Shown here: positions 1 through 8,556 of the stretch, one piece after another
How the letters are laid out: each line of letters opens with the position of its first letter
Numbering within the stretch: the stretch's first letter is position 1
The notes under the pieces: model-generated
What the model was told of the DNA's origin: nothing
The model's input: only the letters and a program-made list of their open reading frames with translations
Database searches by the model: none
Translations under genes and position numbers: made by a program
Source of the DNA: Pseudomonadales bacterium
GTDB taxonomy: Bacteria; Pseudomonadota; Gammaproteobacteria; Pseudomonadales; Pseudohongiellaceae
Length of the DNA: 64,000 nt
Assembly (NCBI GenBank): GCA_024234395.1
Contig: JACKOH010000001.1
Location: forward strand, 639,001 to 703,000
Direction: 5' to 3'

Positions 1-374
1 GGCAGCAGCTGGCAGATTATTTTGCGGGGAAGGCCCGCGACTTTAATCTGCCACTGCAGCCGCGGGGAACGGCTTTCCAGCTTCAGGTCTGGGAGGCATT
101 GCGTTCCATCCCGTACGGCGAAACCATCAGCTACGGTGAGCTGGCAAAGCGCATCGGCAGGCCAAAGGCCAGCCGCGCGGTCGGTGCCGCCAACGGGAAG
201 AATCCAATTCCCATCATCATTCCCTGCCACCGGGTAATTGGTGGTAATGGCAAGCTTGTTGGATTCGGTGGTGGGTTGACCACCAAACAGGCGCTTCTGC
301 AACTGGAGTGCGAGGTGGCGGCACCAGGTCGTAAACCGCAACCGACCGGTTCAGCGGCACTGAACCTTGTTTGA
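1..374 (+). CDS. ogt: Methylated-DNA--protein-cysteine methyltransferase, 5' partial
   Basis: The gene enters from the left edge in the frame beginning at base 3 and ends with TGA at 374. It should transfer alkyl groups from O6-alkylguanine (and O4-alkylthymine) in DNA to its own cysteine, a suicide repair reaction. The visible part has the family's DNA-binding helix-turn-helix (GETISYGELAKRIG, then the SRAVGAANGKNP stretch with its arginine finger) and the active-site motif IPCHRVIG with the acceptor cysteine. The C-terminal tail after GLxxKxxLLxLE is about 20 residues. Ogt and the C-terminal half of Ada share this domain. The missing N-terminus prevents a firm choice, but no AraC-type domain is visible, so Ogt is more likely. 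Confidence 0.9.
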   Translation, partial: QQLADYFAGKARDFNLPLQPRGTAFQLQVWEALRSIPYGETISYGELAKRIGRPKASRAVGAANGKNPIPIIIPCHRVIGGNGKLVGFGGGLTTKQALLQLECEVAAPGRKPQPTGSAALNLV

Positions 375-394
375 ACGCAGTTACTGAATTACTT

Positions 395-565
395 TCAAAC
401 CTGCACCAGTTCCATGTTATCCGCCAGGTCGATTTGACCGATCAGGCGCCCGGAATCCCTGGCATCCGCGGTGTTTACCATTACGCTGAGAATGCCGACC
501 AGAACCATGATGGCGATTACATTCAGGAACACGATAAACATGTCCAGGCTTTTCTCTCTCGTCAT
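395..565 (-). CDS. Small single-span membrane protein, unknown function
   Basis: This is a 56-residue protein starting at the ATG at 565-563, preceded by a good ribosome-binding site (AGGGAG, about 8 bases upstream). That site favours it over a longer reading frame open to 649. It has a short charged N-terminus (MTREKSLD), one hydrophobic helix at residues 9-31 (MFIVFLNVIAIMVLVG...) and a polar C-terminus. I do not recognise the family. It runs convergently with the alkyltransferase gene and divergently from the lipase gene. The clear Shine-Dalgarno and clean membrane segment support a real gene, but length alone cannot exclude chance. Confidence 0.5.
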   Translation of the reverse strand: MTREKSLDMFIVFLNVIAIMVLVGILSVMVNTADARDSGRLIGQIDLADNMELVQV

Positions 566-746
566 TTTATTGCTCTCCCTGCAAGATTGTGTCGAGTAAA
601 GAGGGATGCTGCAAAAACCGTACCTGAATAAAATAACTATAAAAAACAAAAGGATAAGGAATACCAGCAGGTGAGAATGTTAAAAAAACTGACGCATTCC
701 CGGATATTTCCGGGGCTGTGTTAAATCAGACTGAAAACGAGCCTGA

Positions 747-1712
747 ATGACCGGTTACGACAGATCGTACCAGGCCCTGTTTCAACCCGGCCGGGGACCC
801 GACAGCTTCAGATTCGGAGCAGATAGACGGCCGGCGCTCAAGCCTGGATCGGCAGCTTTTTCCCATTCCAATGCCTGGTGGCTGGCAGAATGCTGCCGGC
901 TCATGTACCGCATTGACGATCAGATAAAGCGCAGAAATCAGATTGGATCCGATGTAAAAGAAATCCTGGCGGAAACCGGGATAACGATTGACGCGGTATT
1001 TTCCCATGCCGAGACCTCCAGTCGGGCACTGCTGATGAGCGTCGCGGCGCTCACCGGACCAGCCCGGCGGGCACCGAAACTGTTGATATTCTGTGGTACC
1101 AATGAAGCGCGCGACTGGAAGATGAATATGCAGGCCGCGCAGCAGCGGTGGGGTGCAGTTGGCCGCGTTCATAGCGGGTTTAACAAAAGTTATAACAGCC
1201 TCAAGCGATGTCTGCCGCTACAACTTCTGGAAAATGCTGACCTGCTGGTGGCCGGTCACAGCCTCGGCGCAGCCCTGGCAACGTTGGCGACTGTGGATCT
1301 GACTCAACGCGGGATACAGGTGACGGCCTGCTACAGTTTCGGCAGTCCCCGCATCGGCAATAGCGGATTCACGGCACAACTGCCGAGCCTGCCGGTGCAC
1401 CGGATTGTCAATGGCAGTGATGTCGTCACCGGGGTGCCGCTGACGCTGGGGCCGGTTGAATACCTGCATCCAGATAATGGAATCTACATCGATCCCCATG
1501 GGGAAATTGAACCGGGCCTGGACGACCGCGAAATTCAGCGCCGGCAGCTCGCTTTTATTCCCGAATGGAAACAATACGTCCGACCGGCCGCCCTGTTCGA
1601 ACGGGTGAGGGCACTACCGGTGCAATTGCCTCGCTATCTGGCCGATCATTCCATCGGTAATTATGCCTATCGTTTCCATCAGTTGCTGATCCAGACAGGG
1701 CGTTCTCCGTAA
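747..1712 (+). CDS. Class 3 (fungal-type) lipase family protein
   Basis: This 321-residue alpha/beta-hydrolase is of the Lipase_3 type, predicted to hydrolyse acylglycerols or related esters. The nucleophile elbow GHSLG is at residues 170-174 (Ser172), preceded by DLLVA and followed by the ALATLA helix, as in the family. A later Asp in NGSDVVTGVP (about residue 227) and a His further on are plausible triad partners. The stretch CYSFGSPRIGN is the conserved segment following the elbow. No signal peptide is evident, so it is probably cytoplasmic. The start is the ATG at 747 with a weak ribosome-binding site. Its last 34 bases overlap the end of the convergent gene at 1679. Confidence 0.8.
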   Translation: MTGYDRSYQALFQPGRGPDSFRFGADRRPALKPGSAAFSHSNAWWLAECCRLMYRIDDQIKRRNQIGSDVKEILAETGITIDAVFSHAETSSRALLMSVAALTGPARRAPKLLIFCGTNEARDWKMNMQAAQQRWGAVGRVHSGFNKSYNSLKRCLPLQLLENADLLVAGHSLGAALATLATVDLTQRGIQVTACYSFGSPRIGNSGFTAQLPSLPVHRIVNGSDVVTGVPLTLGPVEYLHPDNGIYIDPHGEIEPGLDDREIQRRQLAFIPEWKQYVRPAALFERVRALPVQLPRYLADHSIGNYAYRFHQLLIQTGRSP

Positions 1713-3604
1713 CTGGAAGTTACCCCCCGGGAATCTTCCAGTCTGATAGCGAGAGTATGTTCGCCATTGGCCAGGGATCGGGTATCAAGTTGATAGGAGA
1801 ATCCCAGATTCGGAGCGTTGGGGTCGCTTGTTACCGCCATAACCTCAACTACGTCCGGCCTGCTCAGCCCGTAATTCAGAACGGCAATCTCTGCCCCGTC
1901 CAGAAGCAGCCTGATGGCGCGGATACCGATATCCTCCTTGTAGGCCCAGCCTTCAATCAGGGCAATGCCACTGAGCTCCGCTCCGGCGACCGGAGGCTCA
2001 ATCCAGGCGCGGGCCGGGAATGGACAGCGGTACAGGTGCCGGGCTGACTCCCGGTCATTGGCGGTCAGGCGGGGAGCCCGGTAGTAACTGTAGCGCTTGT
2101 CGCCGCCGAACAGAGACAGCTTGGTCAGATTGTGCAGATCACTTACCAGACCGCACAGGGTGCCGACGTAACGCTCCTGGTCCAGGATGCTGAGGGTGCT
2201 GTCCTCGGTGACGAATAGAACTGGGTATCCGGCATCCTGATCGAGGGATGCCCCGGTCAGCCCCCACAGCTCCAGCTGCAGCCGTCTGCCGTCTCTGACC
2301 GACTTGTCGACATCGAGCGTGAATATTGCATTGTCAAGTCCGGCAAACTGCAACTGGGCCGCCGTATAATAGTTGTCGGTGATGATTACCGGTTCCCTGT
2401 TATGAAAATCCTGTTCCAGAATGGCGATTGTGGTTGCATCGAATTCCTTCCAGCCAGCCATTTTGGTGGACAGAATGCCGGGTCCAAGCCATGGTTGCAG
2501 AGTCTGGTGAAAAGCCTGTGAGCCGACCGCCGCCAGCGCCACCAGGGTGCCGCAGTAGCCGATCAGGGGAACGCCCCGGGACAGCAGGCGGCCAGCACCG
2601 GCTTGCCAGCGTCTGGAGGCCCAGTTCGCCATTGCAGCCAACCGCCCGGGTGCATAGACCAGCAACGGAAAGTAGCCCGATAGAGGCCAGTGGATGGAAG
2701 TGCTGGACGCGTCCGTCCAGGGAGCAAGAATCAGGTAAACAAGCAGATTTATCAGCGCGAAGGCCATCAGCAGCGCCGCCTGGCGGTCACCGCTCCGGGC
2801 CAGTCTGGTCATGTGCCAGAGGGTGAAACCAAGCAGTAGATAGAGGGGTGGCGTAACCAGGCCTGCCTGTTTTACCACATGCAGCAACCCGGTTGCCTGG
2901 AATGTCCAGGGATGTCTTTCCACCAGGTAGAAGCTGGCGCTGGCCAGTTGATTATTCAGATTGAACCAGGCCAGTGGTAACAGCCCGAGCGACGCAAGAC
3001 CGGCTGCCAGCCAGAAACCCGGATTCCGCCAATGTCGATGCTCGGCCCGGCACAGTAACAGGTACAGCAGGGCGGCGGCCGGGTAAAGCAGAAACCGGTA
3101 ATGAGTGCAGAGTCCCAGTGCCGTTGCAACCCCGGTTGCGATCCAGTAGCCGATGGCATCGGTACGCAGAGCGCGCTCGAAACTACCGATTGCCAGTAAT
3201 CCGAAAAATAAAAGAGGGACATCGGGTACCGCCAGTAGGCCAAGGAATCCACCCAGGGGAACGCAAAGGGATAACAGTGCTGATGTCAGCGCCCCGTTCC
3301 GATCGGTTATGGGAAGGGCCAGCCAGTAAACCAGAAACGGAATGGCTGTTCCTAAAAGCAGAAACAGGGAACGCACGGCCAGAGTGCTACCAGATTGTAA
3401 GGCCGATCCCAGCCAGACCAGTAGTGAGGTCATGAAGGGGAGGTCACTGTAAGCCGGTGCCAGATGCGTGGACTCCAGCCAGTAAAAAACCTCGTCACTG
3501 TACAGATCCAGTTGTTGGGCAAGGAGCAGTTTGATTACCAACAGAAATCCGCCGGCTGATATCAGCAGGAAGAGTAGGCGTGGCGAGTCGTCTGTTCTGT
3601 TCAC
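1679..3604 (-). CDS. GT39/ArnT-like membrane glycosyltransferase
   Basis: This 641-residue protein has about a dozen hydrophobic helices in its first 400 residues and a soluble C-terminal domain. The first periplasmic loop contains DLYSDEVFYW, the acidic DE motif of the PMT/ArnT superfamily (GT-C fold), which uses polyprenyl-phosphate sugars to modify lipids or proteins at the outer face of the inner membrane. The C-terminal ~200 residues are hydrophilic and end in a small beta-rich region reminiscent of domains appended to other GT39 proteins. The start is a GTG at 3604 without a strong ribosome-binding site. A second polytopic protein lies upstream on the same strand, so the two may work on the same surface glycan. 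Donor and acceptor are unknown. Confidence 0.8.
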   Translation of the reverse strand: MNRTDDSPRLLFLLISAGGFLLVIKLLLAQQLDLYSDEVFYWLESTHLAPAYSDLPFMTSLLVWLGSALQSGSTLAVRSLFLLLGTAIPFLVYWLALPITDRNGALTSALLSLCVPLGGFLGLLAVPDVPLLFFGLLAIGSFERALRTDAIGYWIATGVATALGLCTHYRFLLYPAAALLYLLLCRAEHRHWRNPGFWLAAGLASLGLLPLAWFNLNNQLASASFYLVERHPWTFQATGLLHVVKQAGLVTPPLYLLLGFTLWHMTRLARSGDRQAALLMAFALINLLVYLILAPWTDASSTSIHWPLSGYFPLLVYAPGRLAAMANWASRRWQAGAGRLLSRGVPLIGYCGTLVALAAVGSQAFHQTLQPWLGPGILSTKMAGWKEFDATTIAILEQDFHNREPVIITDNYYTAAQLQFAGLDNAIFTLDVDKSVRDGRRLQLELWGLTGASLDQDAGYPVLFVTEDSTLSILDQERYVGTLCGLVSDLHNLTKLSLFGGDKRYSYYRAPRLTANDRESARHLYRCPFPARAWIEPPVAGAELSGIALIEGWAYKEDIGIRAIRLLLDGAEIAVLNYGLSRPDVVEVMAVTSDPNAPNLGFSYQLDTRSLANGEHTLAIRLEDSRGVTSSYGERPVWISN

Positions 3605-3746
3605 GATATATTCTTAGTGGACTGTGCTGTTGGAAGTCCCGGAATTGTTACAGTCATCGTAACTCCTGACAATGGCTTCTTAGACTGCCCTGCTAGCCAA
3701 CGGGTTTGCCCAGACGTCACAGCAATACCGGGTAACCGCCGGTTCC

Positions 3747-5000
3747 TTAATTTTCAGCTGCCGGAGGAGGTCGGTAAAGCGATGCCTGGACGGCGCGATT
3801 CAGCAGTTCCGCCGCGTGAGCCGGATCCGGGTAATACAGGGATTCGCCTCCGTCGCCAGGCCAGGACGCGATCCCGGTTCTTAATCTGACCTGTTCGCTG
3901 TGCAGATTGCCCAGATAATAAAATGAAGCCAGGTAAAGCAGGGTGAAGCCTGTCAGCAGGAGCGGTCCTGCGGACCTTCGCAATAACTGCCGGTCCAGTC
4001 CCAGCTCCAGTGCGGAAATCGCTATCAGGGCGTTCAGCAGCAGGGTATAGACCTGGTAGCGTGAGGCAATCAGGTAACGGCTGCCGAGGTCATGGCGGAA
4101 CAGTGCGACCAGCAACAATGACAACAGAATATAGAAAAACGTATAAAACAGGACACGGTTCCTGCGGTCATAGCGCAGCCTGATCAGGAGCAGGAAATAG
4201 CCGTTGACGAACAGTCCCCCCACCAGGGCCAGTGGAACAAAATGCAGATAGCCGGCGCAGGCGACCGGAAAGGCCAGCACCACCTGGAGTGCGGAGGCGA
4301 GAGTCAATGTGGGAGCCAGGGTGGCGCCAGGTGGGGAAGGCAGCAACAGGAAATAACCGGTAAAACTGAGCAGACTGCCGCCGACCAGGCCTGTCAACAG
4401 GAGGCCATGGTAGCGGGTTTGCCGGGATTCAATGCCGGACCAGACCAGCAGAATCGGTAATATCAGCAGGCCGCTGGCACTGATGTAGGGAGCGACGAGG
4501 CCCAGCAGAACAGCCACCAGCCGGCTGCTCAGGTTGGGACGATCGAACAGGGAAAAGCAAACCACGGCGGCAAACAGCCCGGTATAGTTCTGTACCGCGG
4601 CCGTCGCCCAGGCCATGTTTGACCAGTGGTACAGGGAAAACAGGCTGAGGCACAACAACAACAATGCCAGGCGGCGCTCCGGGATTCGTGGAACGGAGCA
4701 ATACAGCACTCCTGCAGCCCCCACCAGGCACATCGCGCCGAACCCGGTGAGAGCGCGGAAATCGACACCCTGTCCCCATAACAGACTCACTCTGGCCAGC
4801 AGACGCGTAAGTGCCAGCCGGTGGCTGACATGCAGGTCAGCCAGTCCATTGGTAAAATTTTCCGTGGAACCAAGCAGATAGAACAGAATGCTGTCGTAGT
4901 CGTCCTGCTGGGGAATATTGACGCTGAAGAACACGACCAGACCGACAAACAGCAAAGTAATCAGTAGTGACAGGGTCAGATAGACTGAGTGTCTGGGCAC
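3747..5000 (-). CDS. Polytopic membrane protein, possible GT-C-type glycosyltransferase
   Basis: This 417-residue protein has roughly ten to twelve hydrophobic helices. After the first helix the loop carries QQDDYDS, an acidic pair placed like the catalytic DD/DE of GT-C glycosyltransferases; an HR pair (SHRLALTR) follows. I do not recognise a specific family. It starts with GTG at 5000, with AGGA about ten bases upstream, and lies about 140 bases upstream of the GT39-like gene on the same strand, so the two may be cotranscribed for surface glycan modification. That role is inference. Confidence 0.65.
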   Translation of the reverse strand: MPRHSVYLTLSLLITLLFVGLVVFFSVNIPQQDDYDSILFYLLGSTENFTNGLADLHVSHRLALTRLLARVSLLWGQGVDFRALTGFGAMCLVGAAGVLYCSVPRIPERRLALLLLCLSLFSLYHWSNMAWATAAVQNYTGLFAAVVCFSLFDRPNLSSRLVAVLLGLVAPYISASGLLILPILLVWSGIESRQTRYHGLLLTGLVGGSLLSFTGYFLLLPSPPGATLAPTLTLASALQVVLAFPVACAGYLHFVPLALVGGLFVNGYFLLLIRLRYDRRNRVLFYTFFYILLSLLLVALFRHDLGSRYLIASRYQVYTLLLNALIAISALELGLDRQLLRRSAGPLLLTGFTLLYLASFYYLGNLHSEQVRLRTGIASWPGDGGESLYYPDPAHAAELLNRAVQASLYRPPPAAEN

Positions 5001-5077
5001 GGCCGAATATCCTGAGCAGAAAAACTGGCCGCGATAATAGCGGGTTACCGCCCTGTATTGCCAGCTACGCGACTGGT

Positions 5078-5213
5078 AGCCTGTTGAGAACCCTCAGCAG
5101 TCACTGTACGGCGTTAAAACCTGTCTCAGAATCCTCATTTACAGTGTGTAAACTGCGCGTTTTCGCCAGTTTTCGCCTTTTCTTGCGCTCTCCTGAGATT
5201 TTTTCAACAGGCT
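5078..5213. repeat. MITE-like palindromic repeat, copy 1
   Basis: This is a 136-bp imperfect palindrome bounded by AGCCTGTTGA and its reverse complement TCAACAGGCT. It has an internal symmetric core (CATTTACAGTGTGTAAACTGC). A second copy lies at 35840-35980 with the same outline: the TIR, then ACGGCGTTAAAA, CTCATTTAC..TGTAAACTGCG, and CCTGAGATTTTTTCAACAG. It sits in the 332-base gap between two divergent genes and may affect their transcripts as a large hairpin. No coding potential is visible. Non-autonomous transposition is inferred. Confidence 0.8.
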
Positions 5214-5332
5214 GCCAGGCTGACGGATCTGCCGCTGGTAATCAGGAGTCGGGTAGGCGGTCCCGCAGAGGTTCCCTAAGCCATCGGCCCGGTGTAGGAT
5301 GCTGCTGAACCGTATTGAAGGGGGCAGGAGAC

Positions 5333-5836
5333 ATGAACAGGAAATGGCACTTAGGCTTACTGATAGCGTTACCGGTGCTGGGTTCCGGGCTGGCGACGGC
5401 ACAGACGTTTACACTTGGCGCCGTGTCCGGAGCCGAAATCCGGGAATACTGCAGCGCTGTCTGGCTGGACCGGCAGGCGCCTGACCGGCGGCTATATTCA
5501 GCCTGTCAGCAGGAACAGCAACAGGCGCTGCTCAGATTGCAGGTGATGGACAATCTTTACTCGGGTGAGGATTTCTTCCGTTCCACAGCCCTGTCACACT
5601 GCCGTCGGGAATCTGCTCAGGGTAATTCCCTGAACCTGTTGGAACTGTCCTTCTGCCTGGACGACGAGATCGACGGCTATCGCACTATCCAGGCATTGCG
5701 CCGCCACTACGGAAGCAGGCGGGTAGACCAGGAAGCCCGTGAAGCTCTCGCCATTGCCGGTTCCTGGTCAGCCGCGGCGAGCCTGCTGAAGCGCAATGCC
5801 GGATTGAAAACTGTCAGGGACGGCGGCAACAGCTGA
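5333..5836 (+). CDS. Secreted protein of unknown function
   Basis: This 167-residue protein starts at the ATG at 5333, with a strong ribosome-binding site (GGCAGGAG at 5323-5330). That is preferred over an in-frame ATG 18 bases upstream. A Sec signal peptide (MNRKWHLGLLIALPVLGSG, then LATAQ) is followed by a mature domain with four cysteines (EYCSAVW, YSACQQ, LSHCRRE, LSFCLDD), which could form two disulfides in the periplasm. I do not recognise the family. It precedes another envelope gene on the same strand by about 120 bases. Confidence 0.65.
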   Translation: MNRKWHLGLLIALPVLGSGLATAQTFTLGAVSGAEIREYCSAVWLDRQAPDRRLYSACQQEQQQALLRLQVMDNLYSGEDFFRSTALSHCRRESAQGNSLNLLELSFCLDDEIDGYRTIQALRRHYGSRRVDQEAREALAIAGSWSAAASLLKRNAGLKTVRDGGNS

Positions 5837-5959
5837 CCGGATTTCAGGTCGCCGTAGTCCTGGGCCTGCATCGGGAACCCCCGGGCCAGTTGCCGGTCAA
5901 ATAATTGCAGTGCCGGGCTGGAAACCTTGACCGAAATCTCCCCGGCAAGCGGATTTTCA

Positions 5960-6823
5960 ATGGATTTTAGCCGGGTTGACGCCGAAACAGACGGGGAATT
6001 GCTTCGGGCCGGGAGGAATCCCCGCCTGCTTTTCGCTGTCGCTGCCAGTCTGTTTATCCACGGCGGAGTGCTGATTGCGTTGGTGCTGGTGGCGGACGGG
6101 GACAATCGCCTTCCAGTCCGTGCTCCGCTGGCAATCAGAATTTCTCCGCTGCCGGCCTTGACTCCATCTGAACCGCCTGAATTTGAACAGTTGGTCAACC
6201 AGTTGGAAGGCGTCACAGCTCCGGTACCCGAAAGTCTGGCACAGGATTCCGAACCTTCGGGCAATCAGGCCAAACCGGAAGCTCGTTCAGCACCAGTAAA
6301 CAATGGCTTGCTGACCGAATCCCAACCACCGATCGTCGAGCGCGCAGCGGCACCACAATCGGATTCACACCCGGGCGTACCAGCCACTTCCGAATCGCCT
6401 TCGCTGTTTTCGCTGCGTCAGGCTGTACAGCAACTGACCTCAACCTGGGAACGTCAACAGGGCCTCAGGCAGTGTTCTCCAGCGCAAAGGCGTAATCTGT
6501 TGCTGGACTGCGAACGGGAGCCGGCAGCCGGGAGGGATCCTGCCGTTCGGGATCGACTGACCCTGTCTTTTAATCGATTCGACCAGGACGATCAGACCAG
6601 ACGCGCGATGGGCACCATCAACGTCAACCGGCAGCAGCTGCAGGACAGTATCGAAGCAGCGGCTATCGATGCGGCCACGGCGGCGTATCTGCAACAGGAG
6701 CTCAGGCAGGGGCTGGAAGTCTACGAAAACGATGGCAATGCGCCACTGAAGCGCCTGGAATCCCAGATTTACCGTAATGACACGACCTACCAGCAGGCGC
6801 AACGGGTGATGAATCCCCGTTGA
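5960..6823 (+). CDS. Single-span envelope protein with TonB-like N-terminus, unknown function
   Basis: The layout is a ~25-residue cytoplasmic head, one membrane helix (LLFAVAASLFIHGGVLIALVLV), a proline/serine-rich linker of about 100 residues, and a C-terminal helical, Gln-rich domain (from SLFSLRQAVQQL onward). The N-terminal arrangement is like TonB or TolA, but no recognisable TonB C-terminal beta domain is present. I chose the ATG at 5960. An in-frame TTG at 5927 would add 11 residues, and neither start has a strong ribosome-binding site. A hairpin terminator follows at 6833. The C-terminal domain probably lies in the periplasm; its partner is unknown. Confidence 0.6.
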   Translation: MDFSRVDAETDGELLRAGRNPRLLFAVAASLFIHGGVLIALVLVADGDNRLPVRAPLAIRISPLPALTPSEPPEFEQLVNQLEGVTAPVPESLAQDSEPSGNQAKPEARSAPVNNGLLTESQPPIVERAAAPQSDSHPGVPATSESPSLFSLRQAVQQLTSTWERQQGLRQCSPAQRRNLLLDCEREPAAGRDPAVRDRLTLSFNRFDQDDQTRRAMGTINVNRQQLQDSIEAAAIDAATAAYLQQELRQGLEVYENDGNAPLKRLESQIYRNDTTYQQAQRVMNPR

Positions 6824-6832
6824 TCTTTCCGC

Positions 6833-6866
6833 CGAGTGACCCTGGTCACTCGAAACAGCATTTTTT
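6833..6866 (+). terminator. Probable intrinsic terminator after the TonB-like gene
   Basis: A perfect 9-bp stem, CGAGTGACC with GGTCACTCG, closes on a two-base CT loop (6833-6852). It is followed after eight bases by six T residues (6861-6866). It lies ten bases past the stop codon. The gap before the T-run is longer than ideal, so a protein-binding palindrome is the alternative. Confidence 0.55.
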
Positions 6867-6867
6867 C

Positions 6868-6896
6868 GGGACAGTCGCAATCCTTCCCGTTATAAT
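6868..6896 (+). promoter_or_regulatory. Candidate promoter of the MATE gene
   Basis: A consensus -10 hexamer, TATAAT, lies at 6891-6896. Seventeen bases upstream, the -35 position is poor (GGGACA). The predicted transcript would have a ~210-base leader before the MATE start at 7110. Confidence 0.35.
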
Positions 6897-6963
6897 CCCG
6901 CCACTTCTTTAGACAGGAGTCCGCTCCGATGGATTTTGTCCGCACCTGATATCAGGAATCCCT

Positions 6964-7039
6964 GAGGCTTTTCCCCAGTCACCCGTAGTGTAGTAACTGC
7001 GCCGGTAAGAACTGTGCCGGCTCCCTCCAGTAAAGCCTC
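6964..7039 (+). ncRNA. Candidate structured leader upstream of the MATE gene
   Basis: An 8-bp closing helix, GAGGCTTT (6964-6971) with AAAGCCTC (7032-7039), encloses two smaller helices: CAGT/ACTG with an inner CAC/GTG, and GCCGG (7001-7005) with CCGGC (7017-7021). The result is a three-way junction of about 76 bases inside the long leader. It matches no riboswitch class I can recall. Regulation is inference, and compensatory substitutions in relatives would be needed to support it. Confidence 0.3.
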
Positions 7040-7109
7040 TTCATTGCTAACTCTCAGCTGGCAGCGGCGCGCCGTTGTCGCGGAACAGTTTACCTGTCGG
7101 GAACGAAAC

Positions 7110-8513
7110 ATGTCTGAACAACCTAACGATACTCTCTTGACGCTCTTCAAGCAGGCCCTGGTCGGCAATTCCACGATCGACTATACCCAGGGATCAATTG
7201 CCCGGGCTACCTTTCTGCTGGCAGTGCCCATGATCATTGAAATGGCCATGGAGTCGATTTTTGCCATCGTGGATATCTTTTTCGTGTCGGGAGTGGGTAC
7301 CGACGCGGTTGCCACCGTCGGTCTGACCGAAGCGGTGATCACGCTTCTGTACGCGCTGGCCATGGGTCTTTCCATGGGAACCACAGCGCTGGTTGCGCGC
7401 CGTATCGGCGAGAAAAATCCCGCGGCAGCAACTGTCACTGCCGCCCAGGCATTGTGGCTGGCAGCTTTCATGTCGCTGCTGGTAGGTATTTCCGGCATTC
7501 TGTTCGGGGCCGATATCCTGCGTCTCATGGGCGCTGAAGCGGAGGTGGTCGAAACCGGAAGGACTTACACGACGATCATGTTCGGCAGTTCGTTCACAAT
7601 ATTCTTCCTGTTTCTCAACAATGCCATATTCCGCGGCGCGGGAGACGCCAGCCTGGCAATGCGTACCCTGGTACTGGCGAATGTCATCAATATTGTTCTT
7701 GATCCGTGTCTGATCTACGGCGTCGGGCCGTTTCCGGAACTGGGGGTAACCGGCGCCGCGGTGGCCACCAACATCGGTCGGGGCTGCGGGGTAATGGTGG
7801 GACTGGTTTACCTGTGTACGGGAAACAACAGAATCTGTCTGCTCTGGAGTCATACGGCCATGCAGGCAAGGGTACTTTGGACTATCCTGCGGATTTCCTT
7901 CGGTGGTGTGGCCCAGATGCTGATCGCCACCGCCAGCTGGGTTTTCCTGATGCGGATTGTCTCGGAATTCGGTGGCTCTGCGGTGGCCGGTTATACCATT
8001 GCGGTACGCATTATGCTGTTTATCATCCTGCCGGCGTTCGGCTTGAGCAATGCCACTGCTACTCTGGTGGGTCAGAACCTGGGGGCCAATCTACCCGATC
8101 GGGCAGAGGCCACAGTGTGGAAGGTCATGCAGTACGTCAGTGTTTACATGCTGGCAACGGCGCTGGCGGCTCTGATCTTTAATGAATGGTTGATCGCGTT
8201 GTTCAGTACAGAACCGGAAGTCATGGAATACGGTGTCGCCTGCCTGCAGATATTCAGCTTCGGGTTGCTATTCTTCGGCCTGAGCGGGACTGCGGTGCAG
8301 GCATTCAATGGCGCCGGAGACACTATGACACCCACCTGGATCAATTTTTTCGCGTTCTGGATCGTGCAGGTGCCGCTGGCCTATGCGCTGGCTCTGTTTG
8401 GCGGCCTGGGTCCGGAGGGGGTGTTCTGGGCGGTGTTTGTTTCCGATGTGCTCGCTGGTATATTAGGCGTCCTGTTCTTTCGCCGGGGCCGCTGGAAGAA
8501 CAAGCGTGTGTAA
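7110..8513 (+). CDS. MATE family multidrug/toxin exporter
   Basis: This 467-residue transporter has about twelve membrane helices in two similar halves. It is predicted to export cationic or amphipathic compounds across the inner membrane using Na+ or H+. Typical family signatures are visible: AVPMIIEMAMESIFAIVDIF in helix 1, the QNLGA motif in the second half (TLVGQNLGANLPDRAE), and AxxGxGDT near the C-terminus (QAFNGAGDTMTP). I chose the ATG at 7110 (MSEQPND), preceded by GGGAA. An upstream in-frame ATG at 7014 would add an unlikely 32-residue polar extension. Only 43 bases separate it from the next gene, suggesting cotranscription. The substrate is unknown. Confidence 0.9.
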   Translation: MSEQPNDTLLTLFKQALVGNSTIDYTQGSIARATFLLAVPMIIEMAMESIFAIVDIFFVSGVGTDAVATVGLTEAVITLLYALAMGLSMGTTALVARRIGEKNPAAATVTAAQALWLAAFMSLLVGISGILFGADILRLMGAEAEVVETGRTYTTIMFGSSFTIFFLFLNNAIFRGAGDASLAMRTLVLANVINIVLDPCLIYGVGPFPELGVTGAAVATNIGRGCGVMVGLVYLCTGNNRICLLWSHTAMQARVLWTILRISFGGVAQMLIATASWVFLMRIVSEFGGSAVAGYTIAVRIMLFIILPAFGLSNATATLVGQNLGANLPDRAEATVWKVMQYVSVYMLATALAALIFNEWLIALFSTEPEVMEYGVACLQIFSFGLLFFGLSGTAVQAFNGAGDTMTPTWINFFAFWIVQVPLAYALALFGGLGPEGVFWAVFVSDVLAGILGVLFFRRGRWKNKRV

Positions 8514-8556
8514 CAGTCATTGAGATCGGAAAGCAGCGGAGTACCAGGTACCAGTC

